A model generated the notes under the pieces. The model searched no databases, was not told where the DNA came from, and saw only the letters and a program-made list of their open reading frames with translations. This document shows, one piece after another, positions 1-20,366 of a stretch of 64,000 nt of DNA (its first letter is position 1; every line of letters begins with the position of its first letter). Location of the stretch: assembly GCA_964247055.1 (NCBI GenBank), contig OZ176054.1, positions 11,098,001 through 11,162,000 on the forward strand. The letters run 5' to 3'. The translations under genes were made by a program, and so were the position numbers. Source of the stretch: Paragordius varius. Lineage: Eukaryota > Nematomorpha.

Positions 1-225
1 CAATTCAAATTCACCCTTGAACAATTCAAATTCACCCTCGAACAATTCAAATTTACCCTCAAATAAAATATATGTTTTTTAAGATTAAAAATTATTTATA
101 TTTTATATATTTTTCAAAAATAAAAATTTTGTTTTGAATTAAAATAATACTGAAAAAAATAATAAATTATACCATAAACATATATTTCATATTTATAATG
201 AATTATATTAGTTCGAAAACACATA
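1..225. mobile_element. Family A MITE, left half (copy 1), split by a nested element
   Basis: The window opens inside repeated units of CAATTCAAATTCACCCT followed by the family A body (AAATAAATTATGT..., ...ATTAGTTCGAAAACACATA). The complementary half (AATTTATTTTTAGGGTGAATTTG...) resumes at 2734. The two halves make one small inverted-repeat element split by the long-armed insertion at 226-2733. The outer left end is cut by the window edge. Confidence 0.75.
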
Positions 226-238
226 GACCCATGTTCGG

Positions 239-336
239 GTAAGTATTACTTGCGTCCTTATGCTTAAATCCTTATGCTTACGTCCTTATGCTTCCATCCT
301 TATGCTTACGTCCTTATGCTTACATTTTTGAATAAA
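239..336. repeat. Subterminal tandem array, left arm
   Basis: About five copies of a 12-13 bp unit of the form CGTCCTTATGCTTA, with variants ending in AAAT or CCAT. It sits immediately inside the left end of the long-armed element. Confidence 0.8.
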
Positions 337-2579
337 AATAATACATTCATCATAAGTCTGCTTCTAGTAGACTTATTAAAATTTCAAAGTGGCATAACTT
401 TAAAAATATTGTGAATTTTTGAATTCTGTAAATTGGAGGAAAGAAAGTAAAGTATATTTAACAAATAATTTATAGGTTTAATTAATGTTGCTTCAATCAT
501 TTGGCATTAAAAGGGGTTTACACAACCCCTGTTAAAAAATACATAAATCGTAAAACATGCATTCAAAATCAAAAGTTTTTTAGAAGAAATAGGTATGCAT
601 TTTATCCAACTATATTTTTTAGATTTTTTTGAGTTATCAAAATTGAAATATTTGCATACTTTGTGAAATAAAAAAATCTATCCAGTTTTTCAAATTCTTT
701 AAATTGGAGGATAAAAATGATGTATATATAACAAATTATTTATAGGTTTTAGAAATTGAATGATCGCATACACTCTTAGTGAACTAAGCTTCTTGAAAAA
801 ATATATCTGGAACATACATGTAAAACCCAAAGTTTTTTAGAAGGTGTGCAATTGATTTAACCATATTTTTTAGATTTAGATGTCATGGCGATCGAATTAT
901 CTGCGCACTTTTTGCATTTTGAGGATGAAGCATTGAAGAATTTATTTATTTTATTGGATTGCATAAAATTTTTACTATTTGATATATAAAATTATATATT
1001 TATGTTTATTGTCAATAAATATGTGATAAATTTACTTTAGTTTCAAGCGTCTAAAAAGCATATTAATCCACAGTGCACAAAATCGGAGGCTATAAAAAAT
1101 ATTATGATCAATCATATATATTGCATATTAGGAAAATCATGGTGCTTGGTTTTAGGTCTAACGAATAATATTGAGGTATATCCAATTTTGTGGTAATTGC
1201 CTTATCGAAAGGTTGCAAATTAGGCAAACTTATTTGGAGTCTACGCTTAAAATTCTAAACAAACTTCATTTTGGTTTTCAAATATAGTTTATAATTTAAT
1301 GATATTATTAAAGGAAATTAAACTTTGACCAAAAAGACCCCTAACTATTTCCCCAAATTTAAAGCAAAAGCTAATCAAAATTTTGAGGTGATAGAAATGT
1401 TAAACAATGTTTTTGTAATATCTTAAAGCACCATAAAATACGATTGCCAAAATTTTTATAAAAAAATCTATTATATTGTCAAATACTAATTTATATGAAA
1501 AATATTATCGCGCATCGGCTTTTTTTAAAAAACTGGCCAATTTTAGAGAAGTCCAAAAAGTTGTTTTGGAACCTACGCTTAAAATTTTAAATTTCATTTT
1601 TGTTTTCGAATATAGTTCATATCAAAATATAATGGTATTTTTAAAGGGAAGCATTTAGCTTTCATATAAAAAATTATAATTTGCCTAATTTGTAACCTTT
1701 CAAGGAACAATTACCACAAAATTGGATATAACTCTAAATTATTTGTTAGACCTAAAACCAAGCACCATGATTTTCCTAATATGCAATATATATGATTGAT
1801 CATAATATTTTTTATAGCCTCCGATTTTGTGCACTGTGGATTAATATGCTTTTTAGACGCTTGAAACTAAAGTAAATTTATCACATATTTATTGACAATA
1901 AACATAAATATATAATTTTATATATCAAATAGTAAAAATTTTATGCAATCCAATAAAATAAATAAATTCTTCAATGCTTCATCCTCAAAATGCAAAAAGT
2001 GCGCAGATAATTCGATCGCCATGACATCTAAATCTAAAAAATATGGTTAAATCAATTGCACACCTTCTAAAAAACTTTGGGTTTTACATGTATGTTCCAG
2101 ATATATTTTTTCAAGAAGCTTAGTTCACTAAGAGTGTATGCGATCATTCAATTTCTAAAACCTATAAATAATTTGTTATATATACATCATTTTTATCCTC
2201 CAATTTAAAGAATTTGAAAAACTGGATAGATTTTTTTATTTCAAGTATGCAAATATTTCAATTTTGATAACTCAAAAAAATCTAAAAAATATAGTTGGAT
2301 AAAATGCATACCTATTTCTTCTAAAAAACTTTTGATTTTGAATGCATGTTTTAGGGTTTTTCTATTTTTTTAACAGGGGTTGTGTAAACCCCTTTTAATG
2401 CCAAATGATTGACACAACATTACTCAAACCTATAAATTATTTGTTAAATATACTTTACGTTCTCTCCTCCAGTTTACAGAATTCAAAAATTCACAATATT
2501 TTTAAAGTTATGCCACTTTGAAATTTTAATAAGTCTACTAGGAGCAGACTTATGATGAATGTATTATTTTTATTCAAAA

Positions 2580-2715
2580 ATGTAAGCATAAGGACGTAAG
2601 CATAAGGACGTAAGCATAAGGATTTAAGCATAAGGATGTAAGCATAAGGACGTAAGCATAAGGATTTAAGCATAAGGATTAAGCATAAGGATTTAAGCAT
2701 AAGGACGCAAGTAAT
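2580..2715. repeat. Subterminal tandem array, right arm
   Basis: About nine to ten copies of TAAGCATAAGGACG or TAAGCATAAGGATT, the reverse complement of the left array unit. The copy number is about double that of the left arm, so the arrays have changed since the arms were last equal. Confidence 0.8.
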
Positions 2716-2733
2716 ACTTACCCGAACATGGGT

Positions 2734-2792
2734 CATAATTTATTTTTAGGGTGAATTTGAATTGTTCGAGGGTGAATTTGAATTGTTCAAGG
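2734..2792. mobile_element. Family A MITE, right half (copy 1)
   Basis: Reads ATAATTTATTTTTAGGGTGAA, then repeated units of GAATTTGAATTGTTC, and ends at GGGTATATATA. It is the right half of the element begun at position 1. Its end lies about 27 bp upstream of a splice acceptor of the AMP deaminase gene. Confidence 0.75.
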
Positions 2793-2818
2793 GTATATAT
2801 ATTTTATTTATTCTATAG

Positions 2819-10659
<7,841 letters not shown>

Positions 10660-10841
10660 AATTTAGTTTTTTTTGTCACTCTCAAAAAGAGGACCAATAA
10701 CATTATTTTATTGATTATATTTTGAAATACTTTTTATCTTATTTTTTAGAACCAATTTTTTCTATATCAAAAGGTTACACAAAATTCCAAGCCTAATCAC
10801 AATTATACACTTGTGTAATTCCAAAACATATAATTTACATA

Positions 10842-11020
10842 CACTATGCATTTTAATGGTTGCTTATTTCACACTATAGTAGGGGGCAATTTACAACACA
10901 GTAATGTATGGAAAAAAACAACACTGGAAAATATCCTTTCTTTTTTTCATACACTCCTGTTGTGTGCAAAATGCCCCCTACTTAAGTGTGAAATAAAACC
11001 ATTAAAATGCATACTGTATA
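10842..11020. mobile_element. Family B MITE, near-complete palindrome
   Basis: Left half ACTATGCATTTTAATGGTTGC..., GTAGGGGGCAATTTACAACAC, right half ...GCAAAATGCCCCCTAC, CCATTAAAATGCATACTGTA. The halves are inverted around a short spacer. This is the unit from which the array at 6184-6822 appears to derive. It starts about 180 bp after the AMP deaminase stop and could contribute to its 3' region. Confidence 0.8.
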
Positions 11021-11056
11021 TTTATTTATTTAATATTTGTGATATGACAAATTATT

Positions 11057-11099
<43 letters not shown>

Positions 11100-13190
11100 T
11101 ATATTGTTTTTATATTACATTTACCATAAACTGGACCAAACTATATATATATTATTTATTATATATTATATATATATATATATATATATTATCAAATTAA
11201 AAATTTGTCGTGATGCCAACTATATATATATTTATGTACTTTATTATATGTTTACTACAAAAATAATTAATGAAAATGTGAGATTAATTATTATTGGTAA
11301 AAAATAAATTACTGAGTAATTGATTTTTTATATTTTTTTCATTAAAATTTATTTTTTAATTTTTTAAAATAAAAGGTTATAATTTCAAATTTATTTTTGT
11401 TTTAAATAAAGAGTTCGGGAGTTTTTTGTCATTATATATATAGTAAATAACAATTAATTAATGTATGTCACATGATTAGGGATTTTATAAATTAAATAAA
11501 AAAATGAAAAAAAACCTTATATTTTAGCCAAGATTAGATGTTTTTTTTATTCAAAATATTTTTAATGATAAAATTTTTATCTTGTTTGCCATTGTGTTTT
11601 TGTGGTATATATATATATATATATATATATTCGTTTTAAATTATTCATTTTTAACGTCAGGTAACAATATAATTTTATTTAAATTGATTAAAATATCCAC
11701 CCATATTTTTCATTCGATTGAATTTTTTCAATTACAAAATTTTTGATTGATCTTATTTTTATATTATTTTGGGATGAAACATTGTAGATTTTAACATATA
11801 TCCTTGATTTTTTTGAAAAAAATGTTTATCATATCTTCGTTAAAATCAAAAATCAATTTGGTGTTATAGTATTGATTGAAATTATGATATTAAGTTTATT
11901 TAGAATAAAACCTCTTAAAATTTCTATATTCAAACTTAAATTAATTGCTTAAATTCAAATTTTTAATAATATATTATATAAAATCCAAAATGTATTTAAA
12001 TATTTTTAATAGTAAACTTTGTTAGCTAAGATAAATTATTATTTTTGATGAGTCAATCTTGATTTTTTAACATAAAAAGTATATTTTCAAAGTCTGTATA
12101 AAACTTATCATATTTTATAATTTAACACATTGTCATCACTAGCAACTTATATTTATATAAATAATAAATTAAAAAAATTTTATACCCTCGAAAAAAAGCT
12201 CAAAATTAAAACGCAGGATAATTTTCAGTTTTATTTTCTATTACAAATTAACAACTTATTGTTAAAAATATATTATATTACCAGCCCATTATATTATATA
12301 TTACGCATAAATTAAAAAAGTTACTTAAAAAAAACATTATGTTATCTTTAAGCGTCTAGAGTTAATTTTTTTATTTAGAAGATATGAAAACCGGAATCTA
12401 TTTTACTACATTTTTTTATCAAGAAGATTATAACTATGTAATTTTTTTAAAAAAATATATATAAACAGAAAATTTATTGGTTAAAAGGATACTTAAATTG
12501 GATTTAGATGAAAAATAATACAAGTGACAATTATAATTACTTTGTATTCATTATTTTTTCGCTCCTCTAAAAAAAGTCAAAATATTAATTTTGCTATTAA
12601 GAATTTTTTATTCAAATATGCACCGCGCTTTAAGACAAATATAATATAATGCTTTGGCTAGACAAAAAATCGCCTCTTAAAATAAAATTGTTTATTAATC
12701 CATTATTTATATATATAAATAACGAGTTAATTTCACCATTTTTTTAAATCATTTCTTTAAATCATTTTTCGATTTTGCAAAAAACGAATTCATTTTAATA
12801 GCACAAATCATACACACACACATCAAATAATATTTTAAAATTCATGTTAAGATTTTTTTGTTTTTTTCGAAAATCATGAAGAAAACCTATATATATGCTA
12901 TATATTCCATTGTTTAAAAAATCAAAATTTATTCAACCTACTCTATAATTCTATAATAATTATATTGTATCGAGAGAAAAGGAAAGAATTTGCATGTAAT
13001 TTAATCCTCAAGTTTGATCGGATTACCTTTTATACCTATGCATGGCAAAGGACAAAAATGAATCGTTATTTTTGAGATGGAAAATATATTATATTATAAT
13101 TTAAAAATTTCGAAGTGGGACAATTTTTTTTTCGGTAAAAAACGCCCTATTTTATTTTACTTACAATTATTAATATCATTTTCATTTTGA
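11021..13190. other. AT-rich intergenic DNA with AT microsatellites
   Basis: Contains (TA)n runs near 11059-11096, 11140-11195 and 11610-11632. Open frames here (for example 10846-11307) follow the microsatellite composition and show no protein motif. I see no gene or recognisable element. Confidence 0.6.
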
Positions 13191-13197
13191 TTTTTAG

Positions 13198-13262
13198 AGA
13201 TTTTAAAAAATCGGAATTGAAACGAGAACAAAGCATATCCATTCATTGTGTCACAAATACAA
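13198..13262 (+). CDS. Possible exon of an unrecognised + strand gene
   Basis: A TTTTTAG acceptor, 65 coding bases (DFKKSELKREQSISIHCVTN...) and an A/GTTAGT donor. It is richer in GC than its surroundings. It may belong with the exon chain at 14065-14596, but connecting exons were not established. Confidence 0.25.
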
Positions 13263-14064
13263 GTTAGTTACCTAAAATTTACCTATCAAAAGCGTTTGTT
13301 TTTTCAAAAAAAGGATTTAAGAAGATTATGTAATGCTAATAATAATATATGACAAAGAAAAGTAGTTTAAAAACTAAACTTGGAATGAAAGACAAATAAT
13401 ACTTTTGCTCAGTTTTGTTTTTCGTTTCAAAAAAATGATATTTCATTGTAACTTGAAGCCTACTTTATTTTGCAATTCTAGGCATTCAATGTTTTGATTC
13501 TCTAGTTTATAATTGAATGATCTAGTGCCTGCCTATGCTTATTATTTTTGTATCATTTTATACAATAATCGCTTTTGTGCGTGTCGTCGTTATCTAAAAC
13601 AAGGCTTTTGTAAAAAAATAGGATTGATTGTGTTTTTAAACAAATCTCTTCAAATATAAAATACATATCGAAAAATGGTCGTACAATTTGAAGCATCAAA
13701 TACAAAAAAAAGTACAACATAATCGGATCATATAAGTATTAATATATACTAATTTTGTCATACTTTTTATTTTCAATCAATTAATTTTTTATATGTTCTG
13801 TTTTTTAAAATATTCCATTTTACAATATTTTTTAAAGCGCATACTGTTTGGTTTTTTTCGTTTGATAAAAAGTTAAAAGCTTTTTGAAAAACACAATATT
13901 TGTGTGACATCAATGAGTATACTGTAAAATTGGCATTGTTGAGCACACAATGAATGATGTATTTTAATTAATTTTCATGATGAACAAATTCTTTTTTATA
14001 TGCTACTTATTTAATTTGTTTTATTTTATATGTGCACAAATCCATTATATGATTTAATCCCTAG

Positions 14065-14596
14065 TGTTCATTTGCGCTTTTTTGGATGGCGTTTGATATT
14101 GGTAAATTCCGTCCTTCTTTTATGCAATACATAACAATTAAATTATCCTAATTATTTAAAATTTTGTAAAAATATCCATGTTAACTGTATCGATAATATT
14201 TAAATGGCTCTTCTAATCAAACTGCATAGCCGGAAATAGAATGGACCTGGCAAAAAAGTAAAATATTTTTAGTTAATTTTTAAAGTAAAATTTTCAACAC
14301 AAAAATTTGATAACGAAAACAAATATGCCACCTTGTAAATCATTATTCCAAATGGCACTTATCGATTTCACTGATAGCCCTCAAAAAAACATAAAATTTC
14401 AGTGGAATTGGTAGTGTTATATTGAATGGTGAGATTCTACTTGCATTTTACTAAATTAAGAATCCATTTATTTTTCCGATGAATAATTTTATCCATATAA
14501 TAAAGTTTCAAATTATATATTTTTGTCCAAAGGATCATATTCTTTGGCGCATATTGAAAATCTTACAAAATCCTATCCTGGCTATACACCAACTCG
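14065..14596 (+). CDS. Chain of four very short candidate exons, unrecognised protein
   Basis: Candidate exons 14065-14101 (37 nt), 14230-14257 (28 nt), 14403-14428 (26 nt) and 14533-14596 (64 nt). Each is bounded by AG and GT, and splice phases agree at all three junctions, giving CSFALFWMAFDIAGN, then RMDLAKNGIGSVILN, then GSYSLAHIENLTKSYPGY and TPT without a stop. The first part is hydrophobic (possible membrane segment). Exons this small recall micro-exon genes, but the family is not recognised. The open frame is short, so chance is possible; transcript evidence would decide. Confidence 0.35.
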
Positions 14597-14888
14597 GTAA
14601 TTTTTAGTAATATTTTATAGCAAATTGTTACAAAAAAAGTTTCCTTATAATAAATATTCTATCTTTTCGAAACCCAAAAATGGTTTCCATCGATTTCTTG
14701 ATTTTATTTTCCCAAAATATTTATAACACACTTTCTTTTTTACAAAGAAAAAAAAGTTTAATTTTATAAATGGGCTGACCTAATGAAAGTAACGTAAACT
14801 TTCGCATAGTGACATTCGATGTTTCTATTTATTGTAGAAACTAATCTATCTTATTTTTCCAAATTACTACTCATTAAATACTCCAAAT

Positions 14889-15199
14889 CTGTGGTGTCTA
14901 ACATAAATATTATCGTGGGCCTCATTTTTGACTTGAAAAATTTGGCGACCCGCATTTGAAATAGATATGGGTATTCATAAATAATTTATTTGATTTGAAA
15001 CGTAAGATGATAAAATTTAATCCAGTTAAACAATTTTTACTAGTTTTTGCCAATTAAGTAAACCTAATCAGAAATATTATTTTAGAAATATCCATTTTAC
15101 TATAAGCTTTTTAAACATATTTTCGCAAATTATGAGTTTCCAAATTTTTCGCCGGCCGCACATATACAGTGTCGGAGGGCCGTATGTTGGCAACCCCTG
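14889..15199. mobile_element. Small hAT-type non-autonomous element
   Basis: Left end CTGTGGTGTCTAACATAAAT and right end ATGTTGGCAACCCCTG are imperfect inverted termini of the CAGxGGT.. hAT kind. Flanking 8-mers CTCCAAAT and CTCTAAAA match at 6 of 8 positions, as expected for an old 8-bp target duplication. No coding sequence. Confidence 0.6.
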
Positions 15200-15852
15200 C
15201 TCTAAAAAATGATAAATATTCAAGTTTCATTCATAGTGATGAAATTAATAATAATAAAATTTAAAATATAAGGTAATCAAAAATACTTTGACTTTAAAAA
15301 ATGGGACGGAAGCATTTTGGAATAAATAGGTTAAAAATATAATTCGTAGGTTTCTAAAATGGACTGCTTAATTTAAAACAAAATATACACATATATTTAG
15401 ACTAGGTTGTGTTTGTAAATGTGTTTTGGATTAAAAAATTAAAAGACAGCTCTATTTTTAATATAACCTGCATTTTAATAATTTTTGGGTTGATATTTAG
15501 GAAAAAATATGATGTATTATAACATTTTAAAAGTTGTTAAATTAAAATTAACTTTTGAATACATTTAATATATATATATATATTTATATATATGTCCTGT
15601 GAAGCTTCGATTCAAGAACACTCATATTTAATTTAGTTATGAAAGATAAATATTTTAGAGATTCTGAGGTGGTATAATATAGAATTCGGTAGTTTATAAA
15701 AATATTCTGTTAAAATATATATATTTATATATATTACTGATTGATGTGTCATTTAAATGGTGCTCTGGTTTTAAGCAATACTAGGGATTTTAGATAATAA
15801 CTATTTTATTTTAACAGTCCCATATCAAAATATTAAAACATATTATGCGAAT
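15200..15852. other. AT-rich spacer
   Basis: Low-complexity AT-rich DNA with short (TA)n runs near 15568, 15716 and 15868. No gene, RNA or element boundary recognised. Confidence 0.5.
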
Positions 15853-16106
15853 GATATAAAAAGGATATATATATATATTTATTTAGTATAACAACAAAAT
15901 TGAATAATATATGAATGATCTGCGTGTCACAATGATCCCTTATATTTATTATGAAATTTGGTTATTGCATTCACAAAGATAAAGTTGTCTGATTTAAACG
16001 TTGTTAAAGATAATAAGTATAAATAAAATAATTTGCATTCACAACCAAGGTAATATATACGTAACAAGGACAAAAGTGTATTATGCACTAAAAAAAGAGA
16101 AGGATA
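15853..16106 (-). repeat. LTR of GY1 (left in window)
   Basis: Direct repeat of 20367-20616 (shared start GATATAAAAAGGATATATAT, shared end AGAGAAGGATA), about 250 bp, with a few substitutions. For the minus-strand element this is the downstream repeat. The exact LTR edge could extend a little further into 16123. Confidence 0.8.
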
Positions 16107-19100
16107 ATTTGCGTATGATAATAACCCTTTTAACATATTTTTTCTTAAGCTTGATATCGGTCGGGTGGCTTTCGGGATCGAATTGGGTACCGGCGAGTGG
16201 TAGTAGGAGAAGTGTCACTTGTTTGCACGGGAGTATTCTCACTTGAAGGCGCACTTTCTGATTCCGGATTCTCCTCGATATTTTCAGGGGTTCTTATTTC
16301 ATGTTCCGTGGGATGTTTTCGGAGGTTATTATCATTGTTGTTTAAGTTTGCGGATGATGAGTTAGGAATGCTGATTGATATTTCCGGGTTATCTAGATTT
16401 TTAGTCTTTTCCACACTTCTCCCTTCTTCTCCTTCGGCCGACCAATCCATGCGATTCTTTAATTGATCAGCATGTTTGCGGATAATTTTGCCATTGTCGT
16501 TGACATTGTACGATAACCATCCCGTTCTGTCGACGATTTGTCCCTCCCTCCAACCAGTACACAATTCATTCTTGATATATACCTTTTGCCCCTTTTCAAA
16601 CTCCTGCGGAATGTCGGGAGTATCCATGAATTCGTTGGGCTTCGTTTTCATCCATGTAAATGGGCTTTGCATAGTTCTTTTTAAAAACAAATGCGCGGGG
16701 GTCTCCTTCGTGGAACTGTGATGCGTGTTTCGGTAAGCCCATAAGATTTGGTTTAATCTTCGTACTGGGTGTGCGGAAAGTGGGGTTGACATTGAATAAT
16801 GATTTTTTAGAGTGTAAATTACTCTCTCTACCAATCCATTTGTTCGGGGGTGGTAGGGAGCTGATGTTACGAGTTTTATTAGAGGAAGCTAAAGTTCTCT
16901 CAAACTCCCCCGATTTAAAATAAGAGCCGTTATCAGTAATTACCACTTTTGGGTACCCATACCGGCAAAAACGGTTTCTAAAAACTTTAGAATACCTGTA
17001 TTAAGAGAGCGTAACGTCTCTACCTCCACCCAGCGGGTGCAATGATCAATTAGTACCACCCAGTATAAATTGTCAATGGGTCCGGCGATATCTACGTGGA
17101 GCCGTTCTCATATGGTTGTATTCCCGCTCCATTAATAGGTGGGATTTTCGACATTTGGGCGCAGCCTTTGGCAGTTTTGGCAATTACGCACCCATTTTTC
17201 GATATCTTGGCTCAACCCGGGCCAATAAACCTTTTCACGGCTTAATAGTTTCATGGCTTGTATTCCCGGATGGCCACTATACAGGTATCTTAAAATCTCT
17301 GGCTTATTTTTGTTCGGGATTATTACCCGATCTCCCACAAATAATAGACCGTATGCATCCTCAATTTCATTTTTTATTGCGATGAAAGGCTTGACCAGGG
17401 GGTCCGTCCAATTATTAGACCTTAGGGCTACTTTTAATTTTGCTATCGTAGGATCCTTTATCGACTCTTGATAGATAATTTCTCTATTTAAATTTAATTC
17501 GTTGGACCAAATCAAATGAACATTGCTACTTTCATCGTCTTTCTCAAAAGCCATCGGCTCCTGGTTTTCTCTGGGAAGTCTCGATAGGCACTGTTTTCTG
17601 TACCAGGGTGATATTTTATGTTAAAATCGAATACCGATGTTCTAGTTATCCAGCGTACTAGTTTACAATTATTAATTTTTTTTAGATCTCTTTGAGGCCC
17701 AAATAGTTTCACTAGAGGTTTGTGGTCTCCGTTTTTATTATAAATTTTCTGCCATACAAAAAGGTTTTAAACTTCTCTAACGCTATTAGGATAGCTTTTG
17801 CTTCTCGCTCAATTACTGAATAGTTTCCTTCAGCCTGAGAGCATTTTTTTGACGTGTAGGCGATCGGGCGATTACCCGCTGTTGTTCTATGTGATAAAAT
17901 AGCACCGTATCCTGACATTGACGCGTCGGTTTCGAAGACTATAGGTAGTTTGAGATTATATGGATGCAAGGAACTACTCTGGCAGAAGTCTTTAGCTTTT
18001 TTGAATATCGAATCATGCGTTAGCGTCTAACACTATTTTTGTTTGTTACCTACTAATTTATGTAGTTCTCCCATTAAAATGCTTAGGGAAGGGATGAATT
18101 TTGCATGAAAATTAAGTAAACCCAAAAATGATCTAAGAGTGGTTTTGTTGGTCGGGGTCGGGCACTCTTGGATGGCTGTAATTTTATTTGGGGAGGGTTT
18201 AATGCAATTTTCAGAAATAATATGACCATGATATTCCACAGATAGTGGAAAAAGTTTTATTTTATCTTTGCGCAATTTTAATCCCATTGTCTCCAATTTG
18301 GTAAATACCTTTATTAGGTTGTCCTTGTGCTTTGTCTCGGTTTCGCCTGTCACTATAACGTCATCTAAATAAACGGCGGTACCTGTGCAATCTTTTAATA
18401 ACTCGTCCATAATTTGTTGAAAGAAGTTTGGAGTGCAATTCAACCCAAAAGGCAATCGTTTTTACTTATAAAACCCCTTATGTGTAGAAATTGTTAGTAA
18501 CTGCTGACTATCTGGGTCTACTGGAATTTGAAAATAGGCGTCTTTCAAATCTAGTGTCGAGAAAGATTTGCCGAAGGAAATTTTTGAGATGAGGTCGTCA
18601 AAGGTTGGAATTATGTATTGCGGCGGTTTTATGTGTGGATTTATGCTTATTTTATAATCCACGCATATTCTAAGCTCTTTATTCGGTTTTAAAATATTTA
18701 CAGTAGGGCTGGACCAAACGATTCTAGTCTTTTTTGGATCAACAGGCTCAATTATATCCAGTTTTACCAATCTATTTATCTCATCCTCCACTTTGCTTTG
18801 TAACGATAGTGGCACCCTTCTACTTGGAAAAATTCTACCACAATTATTATTACTTAAAAACACTTTAATCGGTTCGCCTTTCCAGCAACCAAGGCCCTCA
18901 GAAAATAACTTGTTAAATTTGTTATATATATATCATATGAAGATAAGTTATTTATTATTACATGACGGGGTATTTTCAAATTAAATTGTTTTATCCAGTC
19001 CATTCCAAATATTGATGGTAAATTGTTGTTTATAATAAAGCACTCTAGAACGTGAGTTCTTTTATCTAACTCAACCTGTAATTTGCCTTTACCTAATGTT

Positions 19101-19865
19101 TTTATACGATTATTATTATATGCATGTATGAAAATATTATTGTTATGAAAATCCAGTGCTGGTTTGCCTAGACGGCACCAGTTTTTATAATTTATGATTG
19201 AAATATCGGCACCCGTATCAAAAATCATTTCAATAGGAAAATTATTTATTTTAGGAACGATTTGGGGTTTTTTTGCTTTATTAAAAAGAGAATATGCTTT
19301 AAACGTTACCTTACAACATCGAGAAAAGTGGTTTGAACGATGGCATCTATAACATTCTTTGCCATAGGCAGGGCAATGTCCCAACGTATGAGTCCTCCCA
19401 CATTTTGTGCAGGTTCGTCGGTTATTATTACTATTGTTGCTTTTTGATTGGTGAAGTGTGGCTATTTCATTTATTTCACCATTACTACTGTAGTTCTTAT
19501 TATTGTTACTTTTATTATCATTATCAATATTGATGGACAGCACTGCTGCATTCGTTAGTACATTTAGTGCCTTCTAATGTGATAAAGCAATATTTACTTG
19601 AGTGTTTAGAGAAACGGGAGCCCCGTTTTCTAAAGCCTCCGGAACCGTGTAAATAGCTCCATCTCCACTGCTTGCTCATTTAACCCCGCGATGTATACAT
19701 CTCTGATGTGCTCGTCAATGTTTGACGAGAACCGGCAGTGGATGGCCATTTGTTTAACTCTTAACAGGAATTCTGTGAACGTTTCCATTTTCCCCCTCTT
19801 CATTTTAATTAAATCAAAACGCGACGAAAAAATATTCCTTGAGGGGGTGAAGATTTTTATACCGG

Positions 19866-20360
19866 CGTTGGGACATTGCCCTGCCTATGGGAAAGAATGT
19901 TATAGATGCCATCGTTCAAACCACTTTGCTCGATGTTGTAAGGTAACGTTTAAAGCATATTCTCTTTTTAATAAGGCAAAAAAACCCAAATCGTTCCTAA
20001 AATAAATAATTTTTCTATTTAAATGATTTTTGATACGGGTGCTGATAATTCAATCATAAATTATAAAAAGTGCCGTCTAGGCAAACCAGCACTGGATTTT
20101 CATAACAATAATATTTTCATACATGCATATAATAATAATCTTATAAAAACATTAGGTAAATGCAAATTACAGGTTGAATTAGATAAAAGAACGCACATTC
20201 TAGAGTGCTTTATTATAAACAACAATTTAGCATCAATATTTGGAATGGACTGGATAAAACAATTTAATTTGAAATTACCCAGTCATGTAATAATAAATAA
20301 CTTATCTTCATATGATATATATAACAAATTTAACAAGTTATTTTCTGAGGATCGACCGCG
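19866..20360 (+). repeat. Inverted copy of GY1 knuckle-protease region
   Basis: Reads on the + strand what 18880-19385 reads on the minus strand (CPAYGKECYRCHRSNHF, then an FDTGAD-type protease motif). An internal palindromic rearrangement of the GY1 fossil. Confidence 0.8.
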
Positions 20361-20366
20361 CCAGTT

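Larger units (their letters stand above)
226..2733. mobile_element. Long-terminal-inverted-repeat (foldback-like) element, about 2.5 kb
   Basis: The left arm (about 226-1235) and right arm (about 1680-2733) are reverse complements of each other over roughly 1 kb; for example AAATCATGGTGCTTGGTTTT near 1135 returns inverted near 1760. Ends are GACCCATGTTCGGGTAAG and its complement. The flanks read CACATA on the left and ATAATTTA on the right; intact family A copies read CACATAATTTA there, so ATA looks like a 3-bp target duplication. Just inside each end lies an array of a 12-13 bp unit (GTCCTTATGCTTA), about 5 units on the left and 9-10 on the right. The loop, about 450 bp, has no convincing gene. 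No transposase is visible, so it is probably non-autonomous. Superfamily unassigned; the array-rich arms recall foldback elements. Confidence 0.85.

Noticed and set aside
239-2715. Regular short repeats resembling a CRISPR array
   Set aside because: Units are directly adjacent with no unique spacers, they occur inverted at both ends of a transposon, and the DNA is eukaryotic.
2491-2736. Minus-strand ORF with ILMLKSLCLRPYAY repeats
   Set aside because: It is only the translation of the 13-bp tandem array in the element's right arm.
10846-11307. 153-codon ORF rich in Tyr and Ile
   Set aside because: Produced by family B sequence followed by TA microsatellites (repeated YIYI).
13465-13620. Further exons linking 13262 to 14065 (for example GCATTCAATG... 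and TGCCTGCC...)
   Set aside because: Several mutually exclusive frames and splice choices are possible and none is clearly favoured.
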